DNA of 64,000 nt from Balanoglossus misakiensis (taxonomy: Eukaryota; Hemichordata): the NCBI GenBank assembly GCA_040954595.2, contig CM082587.2:7564001-7628000 (forward strand), read 5' to 3'. This document shows, in pieces, positions 15,901-25,540 of the stretch. Each line of letters begins with the position of its first letter. Position 1 is the stretch's first letter. The translations under genes and the position numbers were made by a program. Under the pieces are notes generated by a model that was given only the letters and a program-made list of their open reading frames with translations, did not search any database and was not told where the DNA came from.

Positions 15901-18298
15901 CAATTGGCCGTGGTGCAGTGTGTTACAATACAATATACAATACAATGCTCCAGTACAATACGATGTAATACAATACAATATGGTGGTTCAACACGATTCG
16001 TCAGTAAGAATTGTGACATTGACATTCAAGGCTCTAATGACTAAGGACAATAACTGAACGGCACTGATCAATTAACAATGCTTTCAAGTGCATCATCAAT
16101 GCATTTCAAGAGTATCATCAATGCATTTCAAGAGTATCATCAATGTATTTCAAGAGCATCACCAATATATTTATTCGTATGGACGCCTTAACTGCTTTTC
16201 TGATCAGATGATTTTCCCAGAAAGGCATTTGATCCTCTCTGGCGGGAACTTCCATGGAGAATATCCAGCTAAGGTAAAAGTCAATTTGATGAAATTGTCC
16301 CACTGGTGTAAAGTTGACACGAAAATCGTTGGCTATGATTGGATGATAAGACTCATATTTATCACCAATCTATTTTCGACCAATACTGACGCCGTTAACA
16401 ACTCGGCAGCGAGAACTACAAGCGGCATGAAGTCAACACATACCAAAGAGCCTATTTTGTTCATTTTCTTTCATCGAATTATTGCTTTCACTATTAATGT
16501 TAATGCCCCGACAGGCCTTGGACTACTTAGCTATTGGTGTTCATGAATTAGCCAACATGAGTGAACGGAGAACGGAGAGACTCGTCAACCCAAGTAAGTA
16601 GTCGTATAGTAACTTACTTTCTCCTTCGACACTTGCATCTCAGAATTAAGATTCAAAAGAAGCTTCTCTATGATATGTTGGCTTTATATGTATACCTGTG
16701 GTGATTGAGATTTTGAATGATATTAAACAATTCGCAAGTAAATTTTCGATCAGTATTTGGTGGTAAGTGATTATCTTTAAAGCCATCGCCATCGCCACTT
16801 CACCTCGTCTTTGGTTTATTTTTTTCCCCATGTAAATATTCGTTGTTGATTTCTAAACGCAGGCTACAGTAAGGGTCTCCCAGCCTTTTTAGTCGCCGAA
16901 GGTGGATTGAACTCCGGTTTCATGATAGCACACTACACCGCCGCAGCCCTTGGTGAGTATAAGCTTATCCTACGTTTTGTTCATGAGGTACAGTGTGCGT
17001 TTGTATTAACTGTGAAATTTCATATATTGATCTGTGTGCGCTTGTGTAAAAAGGTGTGTGTCCCCGCGCGCGTGTTTACGTCTTTTTGTGACACTATATT
17101 GCATGCATTTGTTAAAATCTTTTGTTTTCTCTGGCAGTTTCCGAGAACAAAGTGCTGACGCATCCCTCGTCCGTGGATACTCTGTCAACCAGTGCTGGCA
17201 GCGAAGATCACGTGTCCATGGGCGGATTTGCGGCGAGGAAAGCACTCACCGTGGTTGAGCATGTGGAACAAGGTATAGGGAAATTCTCATCAAAATTTAC
17301 GATTGACTTTGTGGGTTTTGAGATGTTAAATAAACATGGTCTTACCAGTGCTTTAGTTTGCAAATCTGCTGACCACATGTAAACCATCTTCCGCCATTAA
17401 TCACATAGATCAGGTCATTCCTGTCGTCAGTCATTTTAAGTCGGATATTGTGGCCGTAATCATGTTACACTGTTAATATTGGATATTCATCTGACTCGTT
17501 TACAGTGCTTGCAATCGAGTTGTTGGCAGCTTGCCAAGGCAAGGAATTTCGGAATCCATCGAAGACTACAGCCCCATTGGAAGAGGTCTACAAGTTAGTG
17601 CGTAGTGTTGCGGCGTAAGTGTCAATGAGTACTGTAATTATCGATTTGTGCAATGTTGTCTGTAATGTAATGTAATGTAATGTAATGTAATGTAATGTAA
17701 TGTAATGTAATGTAATGTAATGTAATGTAATGCAATGTAATGTAATGTAATGTATTGTAAGGTGCATCAAGCATCAAACAAACACGCGCACAAAACGTAC
17801 CAAATCAGTCCGTCTTCTTGTAAATTTTCCACAGCTCAATTGTATTTCATTTCATCAAAAGAAAATAGCTCACAAGAAATTACAGAGAGAATCAACTAAG
17901 AACGTTAGCTAACAGATGTATTTCTCATTTTTACAGCCCCTGGGATAAAGATCGCTTCATGGCTCCGGACATTGACAACGTCACCAAACTGCTCCAAGAA
18001 GGAAAGGTACGTCATGTTTAAGTGCGAAACAATATGAGTTATTCTAGAGACCATTGCCAGAGATGTGTTGTAATGCAGTGCCATAAATAATCTGTTGCTG
18101 GGACATTGATCAACAGATATAAATCACTCTCAAAATCTTAATGGGGTGAAATTATGTTCACGTCAGTATAGGAGACCCTTGAAACTGAAACGTGCATTTC
18201 AACCAATGTACTAAAATTTGACATCGTATCCGTTTTCACAGATATGGGCTGCAGTCAAACCCTTCATTGATGACTACGAGAAGAAAGTCTCTTCTTAA
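9935..18298 (+). CDS. HAL: Histidine ammonia-lyase (histidase), 18 exons, complete
   Basis: Deaminates L-histidine to urocanate, the first step of histidine breakdown. Exons: 9935-9961, 11544-11618, 11783-11855, 12237-12303, 12541-12704, 13322-13461, 13785-13832, 14201-14252, 14554-14649, 14820-14968, 15671-15751, 16208-16273, 16515-16593, 16863-16952, 17138-17272, 17506-17614, 17937-18006, 18242-18298 (TAA). All phases agree and give 525 aa. The MIO prosthetic-group triad Ala-Ser-Gly is at 150-152 ([12 protein letters not shown]). Also seen are [11 protein letters not shown] (Tyr61), [27 protein letters not shown] and EDHVSMGG. The start is set by an in-frame TAG at 9926, nine bases before the ATG, so the mature start is [16 protein letters not shown]. 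This is close to bacterial length and lacks the ~110-residue N-terminal extension of vertebrate HAL. An ATTAAA lies near 18485. The neighbour HARS uses the same amino acid. Confidence 0.97.
11935..12129. mobile_element. TTAA-flanked MITE in HAL intron 3
   Basis: Both ends abut TTAA (11935-11938 and 12126-12129). Inside it the left end AGGTATACAGTCACC and the reverse complement of the right end, AGATATACGGTCACC, match at 13 of 15 positions. TTAA target duplication with short TIRs is the pattern of piggyBac-type elements. It is ~187 bp without coding capacity. Related left ends (TTAAAGGAACACAGTCACCTC) occur in intron 6 of both XDH copies, near 39576 and 61037. Confidence 0.72.
12909..12975 (+). 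repeat. (CAA)n microsatellite in HAL intron 5
   Basis: About 22 uninterrupted CAA units within an intron. Confidence 0.97.
15069..15329 (+). repeat. (TTTTA)n pentanucleotide array in HAL intron 10
   Basis: About 260 bp of TTTTA units. It begins with four TTTAA-type variants and has two single-unit length slips (15098-15103 and 15187-15193). Intronic, with no coding meaning. Confidence 0.97.
16091..16165 (+). repeat. 22-bp tandem repeat in HAL intron 11
   Basis: About 3.5 copies of a unit reading ATCATCAATGCATTTCAAGA plus two bases. The last copies are degenerate. Confidence 0.85.
17659..17761 (+). repeat. (TGTAA)n array in HAL intron 16
   Basis: About 20 units of TGTAA with three single-base variants near 17732-17756. 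Confidence 0.95.
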
Positions 18299-18604
18299 GG
18301 GTGCAGTTTCCAAATCATCATCACCACGTGTGTTTTGGGGTTTGTCAGAATGCGTGCCTAGAGGATAGACGACATTCTCAGCCATATCCACAAAGCTTAC
18401 GAACAACCACCAACGAGTTATAGATGTACAATGAGCTGTCAATGTGACGGGTTATTATTGAAACCCCTATGCAATACGACCGAACATTAAAATGGCTATA
18501 TCATATATAATATGAGAAAATTACTTTACTTGTATTGATTCCCCGTAACAATGAATATGGCTAACCAATTAAAGTTTGACATCAGGTGTATATTAAGTAT
18601 ACAT

Positions 18605-18888
18605 AAGGTTGATGTAAGTTGATTTCGTTTGTTCGACGAACTATAAAAAAGATGTACACTATGGCTAACTTTAGTCTTTTGATTTGTATGTATACGAATA
18701 CAGAAGGTTGATGTAAGTTTCAGAATTTTGATTTATTTTGTTCGACGAACTATAAAAAAAAATGTACACTATGGCTAACTTTAATCTTTTGATTTGTATG
18801 TATACGAATACATAAGGTTGATATAAGTTTCAGAATTTTGATATGGCTAATTTTACATGTAATCTTTTGATTTGTATGTATACGAATT
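18605..18888 (+). repeat. ~105-bp tandem repeat downstream of HAL
   Basis: About 2.6 copies. AAGGTTGATGTAAGTT starts at 18605, 18704 and (with one change) 18813, and TTTTGATTTGTATGTATACG recurs in each unit. The spacing is 99 to 109 bp. It fills most of the gap between the HAL stop and the orphan methyltransferase exon. Confidence 0.85.
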
Positions 18889-19122
18889 CCACCGAGGGTT
18901 AGTGTTATGTAGGTTTTCTTAGAGTAGTCTCCCAAATGTGTTTTTTGTATGTTCGGAAAGCTATAAAAGAAAGTTCATATTGGAGGTACTTCACACCTTT
19001 TGACAATAGCGTTGCTAGTCTGTTTCTCTTTGTCTGTGATTAAATATGCAATATTTACAGTCCCACTTCCCAATCTAACTGATGACGAACAATAGTTGAG
19101 TTGGTGAGCGTTGAATGGAAGA

Positions 19123-19123
<1 letters not shown>

Positions 19124-19168
<45 letters not shown>

Positions 19169-19169
19169 G
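19124..19169 (+). repeat. (GTT)n microsatellite
   Basis: About 15 GTT units, directly beside the splice donor of the minus-strand methyltransferase exon. Confidence 0.95.
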
Positions 19170-19175
19170 CATTAC

Positions 19176-19371
19176 CTGTCACCGATCTCACAGTAGCCCG
19201 CTCTGCTATCAGTCTGGTCAGTTCTCCAGTGCCACAACCGATATCTAACACAACATCATCTTGCTGCCAATCACCGTCCCATAAAGACAACAACTTCAAA
19301 CCAGAATTATGTTGACCCTGCCTGTTCTTTGAGTAACATTCTGGGTGGTTGCCGATCATCGTTGCCATCAT
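19176..19371 (-). pseudogene. Orphan first exon of a SAM-dependent methyltransferase
   Basis: Reads MMATMIGNHPECYSKNRQGQ and continues through KLLSLWDGDWQQDDVVLDIG to CGTGELTRLIAERATVRSVTG. VLDIGCGTGELT is the SAM-binding motif I of class I methyltransferases, and the YSKNRQGQHNSG start resembles juvenile-hormone-acid-methyltransferase-like proteins. The exon ends in phase 1 at a good donor (GTAATG at 19175-19170, minus strand), immediately followed by a trinucleotide array. No exon with the expected continuation was found on the minus strand in the 880 bp down to the HAL stop, nor recognised inside the HAL introns. It is most likely a fragment left by rearrangement or partial duplication. 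A gene whose later exons lie far away inside HAL is possible but less likely. Confidence 0.7.
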
Positions 19372-22300
19372 GGTCTAACAAGTTAAACGGGGATGACAAA
19401 TGAACAGTCTGAACACTCAGCGTTAAGTGACCCCAAACGTAGAGTACGTAGTCACCTTGCCCCCATTAATATTTAAATTAATTGTCATAAATAGGGCAAG
19501 GCGCGCCATGAATGGTCGGAGACACTTCATATAAAGGGGTCCGTGCGTTCAGAGGGGTCCCTGTTCTAGAAATTAATTAAGGTATTTTCACCCATTTCGT
19601 TTTGAAGCCATCTTATTTACATTATTCATTTTCCCTATTATGTAGTACGTCGGTGACGTTTGAACTTGTCCGGCATTGGCAAAACTTACGGCTTCGTGAA
19701 CTTGTCATGTGACTGAATACTAGTATGCGCCCCAACGTTCAGCCATACCACTACCCGATAGCACTCGCCTGACGGCTCATGTTATACTAGTAAGTCGCGA
19801 ACTGTACTCAAATCTCACGTGTAGCCGCTCATATGGCGGGGTTTATGCTTACATTAAATAAAGGGAGAAGCGAGTCGCTTCAACTAAAGTGGCCGTAACT
19901 GAAGTTCGTGGTGTTTCTGATCTTTAATTTGGCCACCCGGTCATCGGTGAACTATTTTTTTTTAAATTTGTGTTAAAGTAACAGTTGAGTCGATGAAAAA
20001 CAGATATTACCCAAAAAGTAGGGCGTGCACCTATTCTTTCACCCTTAAAAACATAGACAAAACCAATTGGACAAACCAAGTCTACCCTTTTCTCACGTGC
20101 CGTCAACGCCGCCCCAGCGGCGGCGCTAGGGCGGCGTTAATTTGTAAGTGCCACGTCTGAAAAGGTGAGAGCGGCCCTGCGCCGCTCTTTTTTTGTGACG
20201 GCGTTGAGGGGTGGGACCTGGGTCGGGGCGCCGCACTAAACAGCGATTCAAATCACGTAGAGACAACTTGAAAGAGTTAATTGCATACATGTTCTTATCA
20301 ATTAGGCGTGGATTACCAGCCTAAGGAATACCACACGACTCTCTCCCAACAATCCAGTTCGATATAATCATGTGTGAAAAGCGCATTATCCGAAGTGTGA
20401 AGATGAACCCTTTGAATTGCTAAGTGATTTAGTTTTGACTAAACGGTAGCTGGTCCGCGACTTTATTGTGTGAAAACAGATAAGCTAGGACACGTGGCTA
20501 GAACAAGGACGGGAAATCAAGCACCTGTAAAATAATCTATCGCCTAATTTCAGTCAAATCATGGATGTACCGTGACTAGAAGAAGCCACACACTGTATTA
20601 CAACAGTAAAAGAGCTCGATCCGATGTAGTTTTACTCTATTGCCTACTCGTAGGGTATTTGAACTGGCACTGGACTAGGTGGGGATTTTTTCCAAAACCA
20701 CAGACAGCGTCTGACGTTACATAGTTGTACATTTATGGTACATGTGTGTTCTGTCTGTTGGCATGCAACATGAAGTGATGTGAAGACTTCGTACCATATC
20801 GCAATATTTTAGAAATCTAAATAAACTCTGAAGGGCATTGGCTATTTTCTATCTTTGTGTTGTGTCGGGAACCGAACTGTCCCGTTTCGAATTTTCTGCG
20901 CATGTCTCCCTTGTTGGCAGGTTGCCTATGAGTTCTCTCGGGCGCCATGTATTTTCAAGATTTGGTGTTTTCAAGATGAAATTTCAGTTTTTAATTGATC
21001 ATACCCTTATCGCAACACTCAAACAAACAACCAAGCAAGGTCAAAACGTTGCGTACGGACGAAAATTCGAATCCGTTGCACCATGCTATTCTCGCAGTCA
21101 GGGTTTTCTCATTGTATTCATTGGATTTTAGACAGGTGTTTCAAATATTGGTAGGTGTGGACAATGATCAAGCCAGGTGTTTGTTTCTAAAGGGCTTCCC
21201 CCGAGCCTTGAGTCTCGGGGATTATCCAATATACTAGTATATGTGATAAGCTATTCAGATATTACGTCAGAATAAAAAAGCGACCCGTCCAAGACCACGA
21301 AGCATCTGGACCGCACAAAGACAGGGTCGCCGACAAAGCGAACGGCGAGTTATAGTGTTTTCGTGAGGAAAACAGAAAATGCGTTTTTATTTCAAGTTGA
21401 ACCATAGAAGCATGAGAGACATCTCTGTTTGAACGCAGACTACTTGCATCATTGCCTGTGCCAAGTCTCCGAGATATTTACGGAATAAAATACAGGTTGG
21501 CCGTGATAGAGGGAGTGATACGTATCAAACATTTCTCCGGTGTTTGTTTGAAAGGTGTTGACCACTCCCCCCCCCCCGTCTCACTGTGTGGGTGGTCTAT
21601 TCACCAAGTGTGGCATTTCCCTCTGTTTGGTTTGTTTTCTTGTTTCTTTTGATCAGTCTGTTTGTTTGTTCTTTTGTTTGTTTGTTCTTTTGTTTGCTAG
21701 TTTGAATGCTTTTCCGATATACATGTAGAGATACCACTGTGCTTTGTTTCGATGCACATCCATGCCTCCATGCATGCAAGGAAGCATTTTAGGAAATGTG
21801 TCCTGATAATTTGTAACATTTTCTTAGAGAAGAGAAAAGTAAAAAAAAACATTAGCGGTTATGTAATTATAACATGTAATCTGTAATCTGTAAAGCACGG
21901 GGTAGACGGACGTCAGGTGAACGGGTAAACCAGGTAGTCGACATCCAAGGAAAAGACAGAAATGCCGCCACATCGGTAATTTCTGATATTAATAACCGAC
22001 AAACGCGTCTCGCCGCGTCTCGCAAGTTCGGCGATCTTGTGTGTGAGCGGCAGCGGACTTTCCACCAACGACTTCTACTAGAGGTAAAGCCGATGTAGAC
22101 TCACACCACGGTCACATTGTGACCAATTTCCCCATCTTCTTCATCCTGCAATACTGGAATTAATCCTCGTGTATAGCCACTCAAACAATGGGCGTACCAG
22201 AGTCCATGCTCAATCAATCAACCATTAAAAATTAACGTATCCCATTTTATTAACACCTTTATAAAAAGCGTGACATTCTTAAAATCGAAAGTCGTTTTCA

Positions 22301-22658
22301 AATTGGTCGTCTCACTTTCTAATGCGTAATGACGCTGAAATATTATCGACCATGATTTGAACAATTATAGAACTGTACTATAATTGGAATAAATAGTCCC
22401 CTTTTCACGTCTGCCCATCACCCAGCCATTGTCTTCAGTTTAGCACCTCCTGTGACAACAGCGAGAGGCAGGACAACGATCGGCAAACACACGAATAGAC
22501 GAATAAATTATCACCGTTTAACACCTCGGCGACCTATCATTGCAAAAGCGCAATCAAAAGCATTGCTTTTGGTCACACACGATCAGTTCTGTCTTGTCTG
22601 CTGTGCGAGGAACAACTCTGACCTTCTCTCTCTCTGTCCAGCGGCAGTCTTGGTCGTC
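19372..22658. other. Intergenic DNA and homeobox gene 5' flank
   Basis: 3.3 kb without a supportable gene. It contains a G/C-rich inverted repeat (20103-20213, listed separately), a poly-C run at 21569-21578, and a degenerate (TTTG)n at 21653-21700. It should hold the homeobox promoter, but no clear TATA box or start site could be picked. Confidence 0.45.
20103..20213. repeat. Nested G/C-rich inverted repeats
   Basis: The outer arms TCAACGCCG (20103) and CGGCGTTGA (20199) face each other. Inside are two further hairpins: AACGCCGCCC / GGGCGGCGTT at 20105-20138, and GAGCGG / CCGCTC at 20169-20187 followed by a run of seven or more T. It could be a small TIR element. Confidence 0.6.
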
Positions 22659-24630
22659 ATGTCGTACACGTCTGAGTCAACATCGCCAGCACTTTCCACG
22701 GCGTCGTCATCAAGTTGTAGCTGCAGTCGATGCACGACGCCCAGCTCTGTCGCCACATCTCCAAGATATACTAATATTGGAGGAAACATGTCCGACAATG
22801 GTTGCAGAGATGACGACCTTCCCTCACCAAGTGTTACAGGTAAAACGGGGTTTTAATCTATACGTGTCACAGTTTGAGCATTATTCACTCAAGGCTTGTA
22901 CGACAGAAGGTAACAGATCTGTTTTTTTTTCTGATGACCCAAAAATTTAAGTTGAGTGAATTTTTACACGATATTGCGTAACTTAGCATACAGATAGGTG
23001 GATAGGTTTTGTCAAGATTACTTTTGAAATCAGTGCATATTTATGAACTCTGTTATTTTTTTTAATTCAACCTTTTCAATTCTATATGTATTTAGAGCGG
23101 TCTAAAACCACATCATGCAAAAATAACAAGCCGAGGAGAACTTCATTCTTCGCCTACCAACTTGCGGGCCTCAGGCAGGTATTCGAAAAAGAACAGTATC
23201 CCGATCCAGCACAGAGACAGAAGATCGCTGAAGCCCTGGATTTAGATTTCGTCGCCGTTACGGTAAGTGGTGGTACATATACCATAGCTAGTTTCCAAAA
23301 TTGCTAAATTTCGGTGATCGCAGCGTACGGATTTCTGTAGTACATAATGCTGACATCTGTTTTCACAGAGGCGCGGGATATACGTGGTAGGAGCTCCTTT
23401 TTCGTCTAACCTGAGATGCCCATTGTTTTCGCCCTACACGAATCTTTATCACTTCGCGCTTTTGACCGTGGGGCTTTCAAACCGTACTGAAGCACAACGG
23501 AAGTAGAACCATTATGGTGGAACATTTTAGATCGACTAGCAATTTTATAGCAATTCTATACCCTGCAATTACAATCACTGGAATCTGAATAGTTGGGTTG
23601 TACCATGGGTTGTATACTAGGATTACTTTTGAGATGACGAACTTGTTAGCGGAACAAAGGAAATTATTTTGGCTTTTTCAAATTATCGTAGAGTATCCAG
23701 GTTATCACAGAAAACAGTTCGAAGGATTCAGCGAGGAACTAGCAAGCACCCCGGCCCCGGCGCTGATTTTTCTTAACGATCATGGTGGTCTTCATCTTGA
23801 CTGCAGACATTCTAATCCGACTGTTTTCACAGCTCGACAGTTTGGTCGTTTTCTAATCTAGTTGGCAGCAGTAGCTGCTAATGATGCTTTCGAACACTTC
23901 AGTGTGGTAAAAAAAATCTTGATTTGATTTTCAGCGATGGTTTAACAATCGACGTGCTAACCTTCGTCGAGGTAGGGTCAACCGAAAGCGCAAGTCCGAT
24001 GTAAACACGACCGGCAACCGACAAAAGAAAGCTAAATTCTCATCGTCGTTCAACATTGAGAACATCCTCCGGCGATCTCCGTCGCCGAATAGTGAGAGCG
24101 GTGTCAAGTCGCGCACCGACGCCGACGGTCAAATGTCACCGCCGCCGCAAACAGGTGTCAACGGCTACTATCAACATTTCCCCAGGTATTACCCAGCTTA
24201 CGTCTACCACTATTATCCCAACGTGCAAGCTCACCACCACTCTCCAGTTTCCATGGCGACCGAGAGACCGATCCCCAGCTCTCCCGAAAAGCCGTTGGAC
24301 CTCAGCCTTTCCAAGACGCGGCAGTTTCCCGCCAAGGAGAACCTTGTACCGAGTCCGGAGCAGGAGACGCCCAACCAAGCGAGCGGAGTTGGCAGAAACG
24401 ACAGAGAAGACGACTTGGCTAAGTCTACCTCACAAGACACGAATGACGTTTACTATTCAAAACCCAACTATATGTATTCCCCAGGCTATTACAGGCCGTA
24501 TCCGAATCCACGCGGAGCAATGTATCATAAGCCAGGTACAGATTTTGGTCTCGGGGACGGGTATGTGCCCATGACGTCACTTCCGCTACAGGCATTGCAA
24601 GATTGCCCGGCAACTCTTATGAATTATTAA
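22659..24630 (+). CDS. Divergent homeobox transcription factor (3 exons, probable repressor)
   Basis: Exons 22659-22839, 23096-23262 and 23935-24630 (TAA) join in phase to 347 aa. Residues 1-60 are Ser/Thr/Cys-rich. The homeodomain is ~71-130 (PRRTSFFAYQLAGLRQVFEK, then YPDPAQRQKIAEALDL, then RWFNNRRANLRR). It keeps Arg5, Leu16, Phe20, Trp48, Phe49, Asn51 and Arg53, but position 47 is Arg and position 50 is Asn, both unusual. The intron falls between homeodomain positions 46 and 47, a site typical of PRD-class genes. A basic stretch follows (RGRVNRKRKS). FNIENIL at 155-161 fits an eh1-type Groucho-binding motif, and PLDLS at 236-240 fits the CtBP-binding consensus. The tail is rich in Tyr and Pro. 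An upstream in-frame ATG at 22452 would add 69 residues; the start at 22659 is preferred because the added part looks like untranslated sequence. I cannot assign a named family. Confidence 0.92.
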
Positions 24631-25540
24631 TATGTACAGATTTTTAGTGGTAATCACTAATTTACATAGATTTGTTGTGTGTTAATTTTATTGGCTAAAT
24701 ACATGAATGTACTTAAAAACATAGGAACTCTTCGTGTGAATAAATAATTTCTCTTCCCAAAAGCGAAGACATGCAATAATACATGTCTGACTTAGTCCAC
24801 AAGTACCTTTTCTGATCTACGCCACGTGATGAGTTTGAACAGACGACATTCACATCAAAGGCTAGATGAACTCGATAGGCACTACTTCAGAACCTCCTCG
24901 ACACATATTGTGATGCGTGGTGTTCTAAAGTAAGTTGCCGCCACTCGTCTACGTGCCAATGAACGCATTGTAACCCGATGTTTCTCTATTACTCAACGCC
25001 ATTGTTGACGTCACGTGTGGATTGGGGGTTATCGTGTACATATCAATTGCAATGTATTTACATGTAATTATTATTTAACGACCATGACACGTACCTATAC
25101 ACAAATTTTGCTACCTCCATGATGCAACCTGCCAATTTGGTAAATCATATGAAGTGCTCTACACAATATTGTTGTTATTTAACTATTTAATCAACTGCAC
25201 GTTGTATAGCTGTACATTAGTAGTGTCTTTAGGCGATTGTTAACTTTTGTGGTTTCTCTGTACATATTCTGACTGCAAATGAATAAATCAATTAATAAGT
25301 TGATGAGTGAGACTTTTCCGGCAGTCTTTTTGGTATTGCTTCAAGCAACAGCCACAATATGATATAGAAGTATTGCCGGATCGACATAGTCTTCTCGTGA
25401 CTAGCTGCAATGATTGTAGCGGGTGCTGCTAGGTTGACTGGTGTGTTCGCAGCCTACCGCTACAAGGCCTTATGTGTGATTTCCCAATCAACTTTCTGTC
25501 GTCGAATCCACTGAAGTTTCGGCGACATAAGAGGTGACCT
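24631..25540. other. Convergent intergenic region
   Basis: The 3' flanks of the homeobox gene (+) and the chondroitin synthase gene (-) meet here. No other gene, RNA or repeat was seen. Confidence 0.5.
24739..24744 (+). promoter_or_regulatory. Probable polyadenylation signal of the homeobox gene
   Basis: AATAAA 109 bases after the stop codon; a second AATAAA lies at 25282. Either could serve. Confidence 0.45.

Noticed and set aside
18975-19172. Poly-Gln, poly-Val or poly-Thr peptides
   Set aside because: They come from a (GTT)n microsatellite next to the methyltransferase donor.
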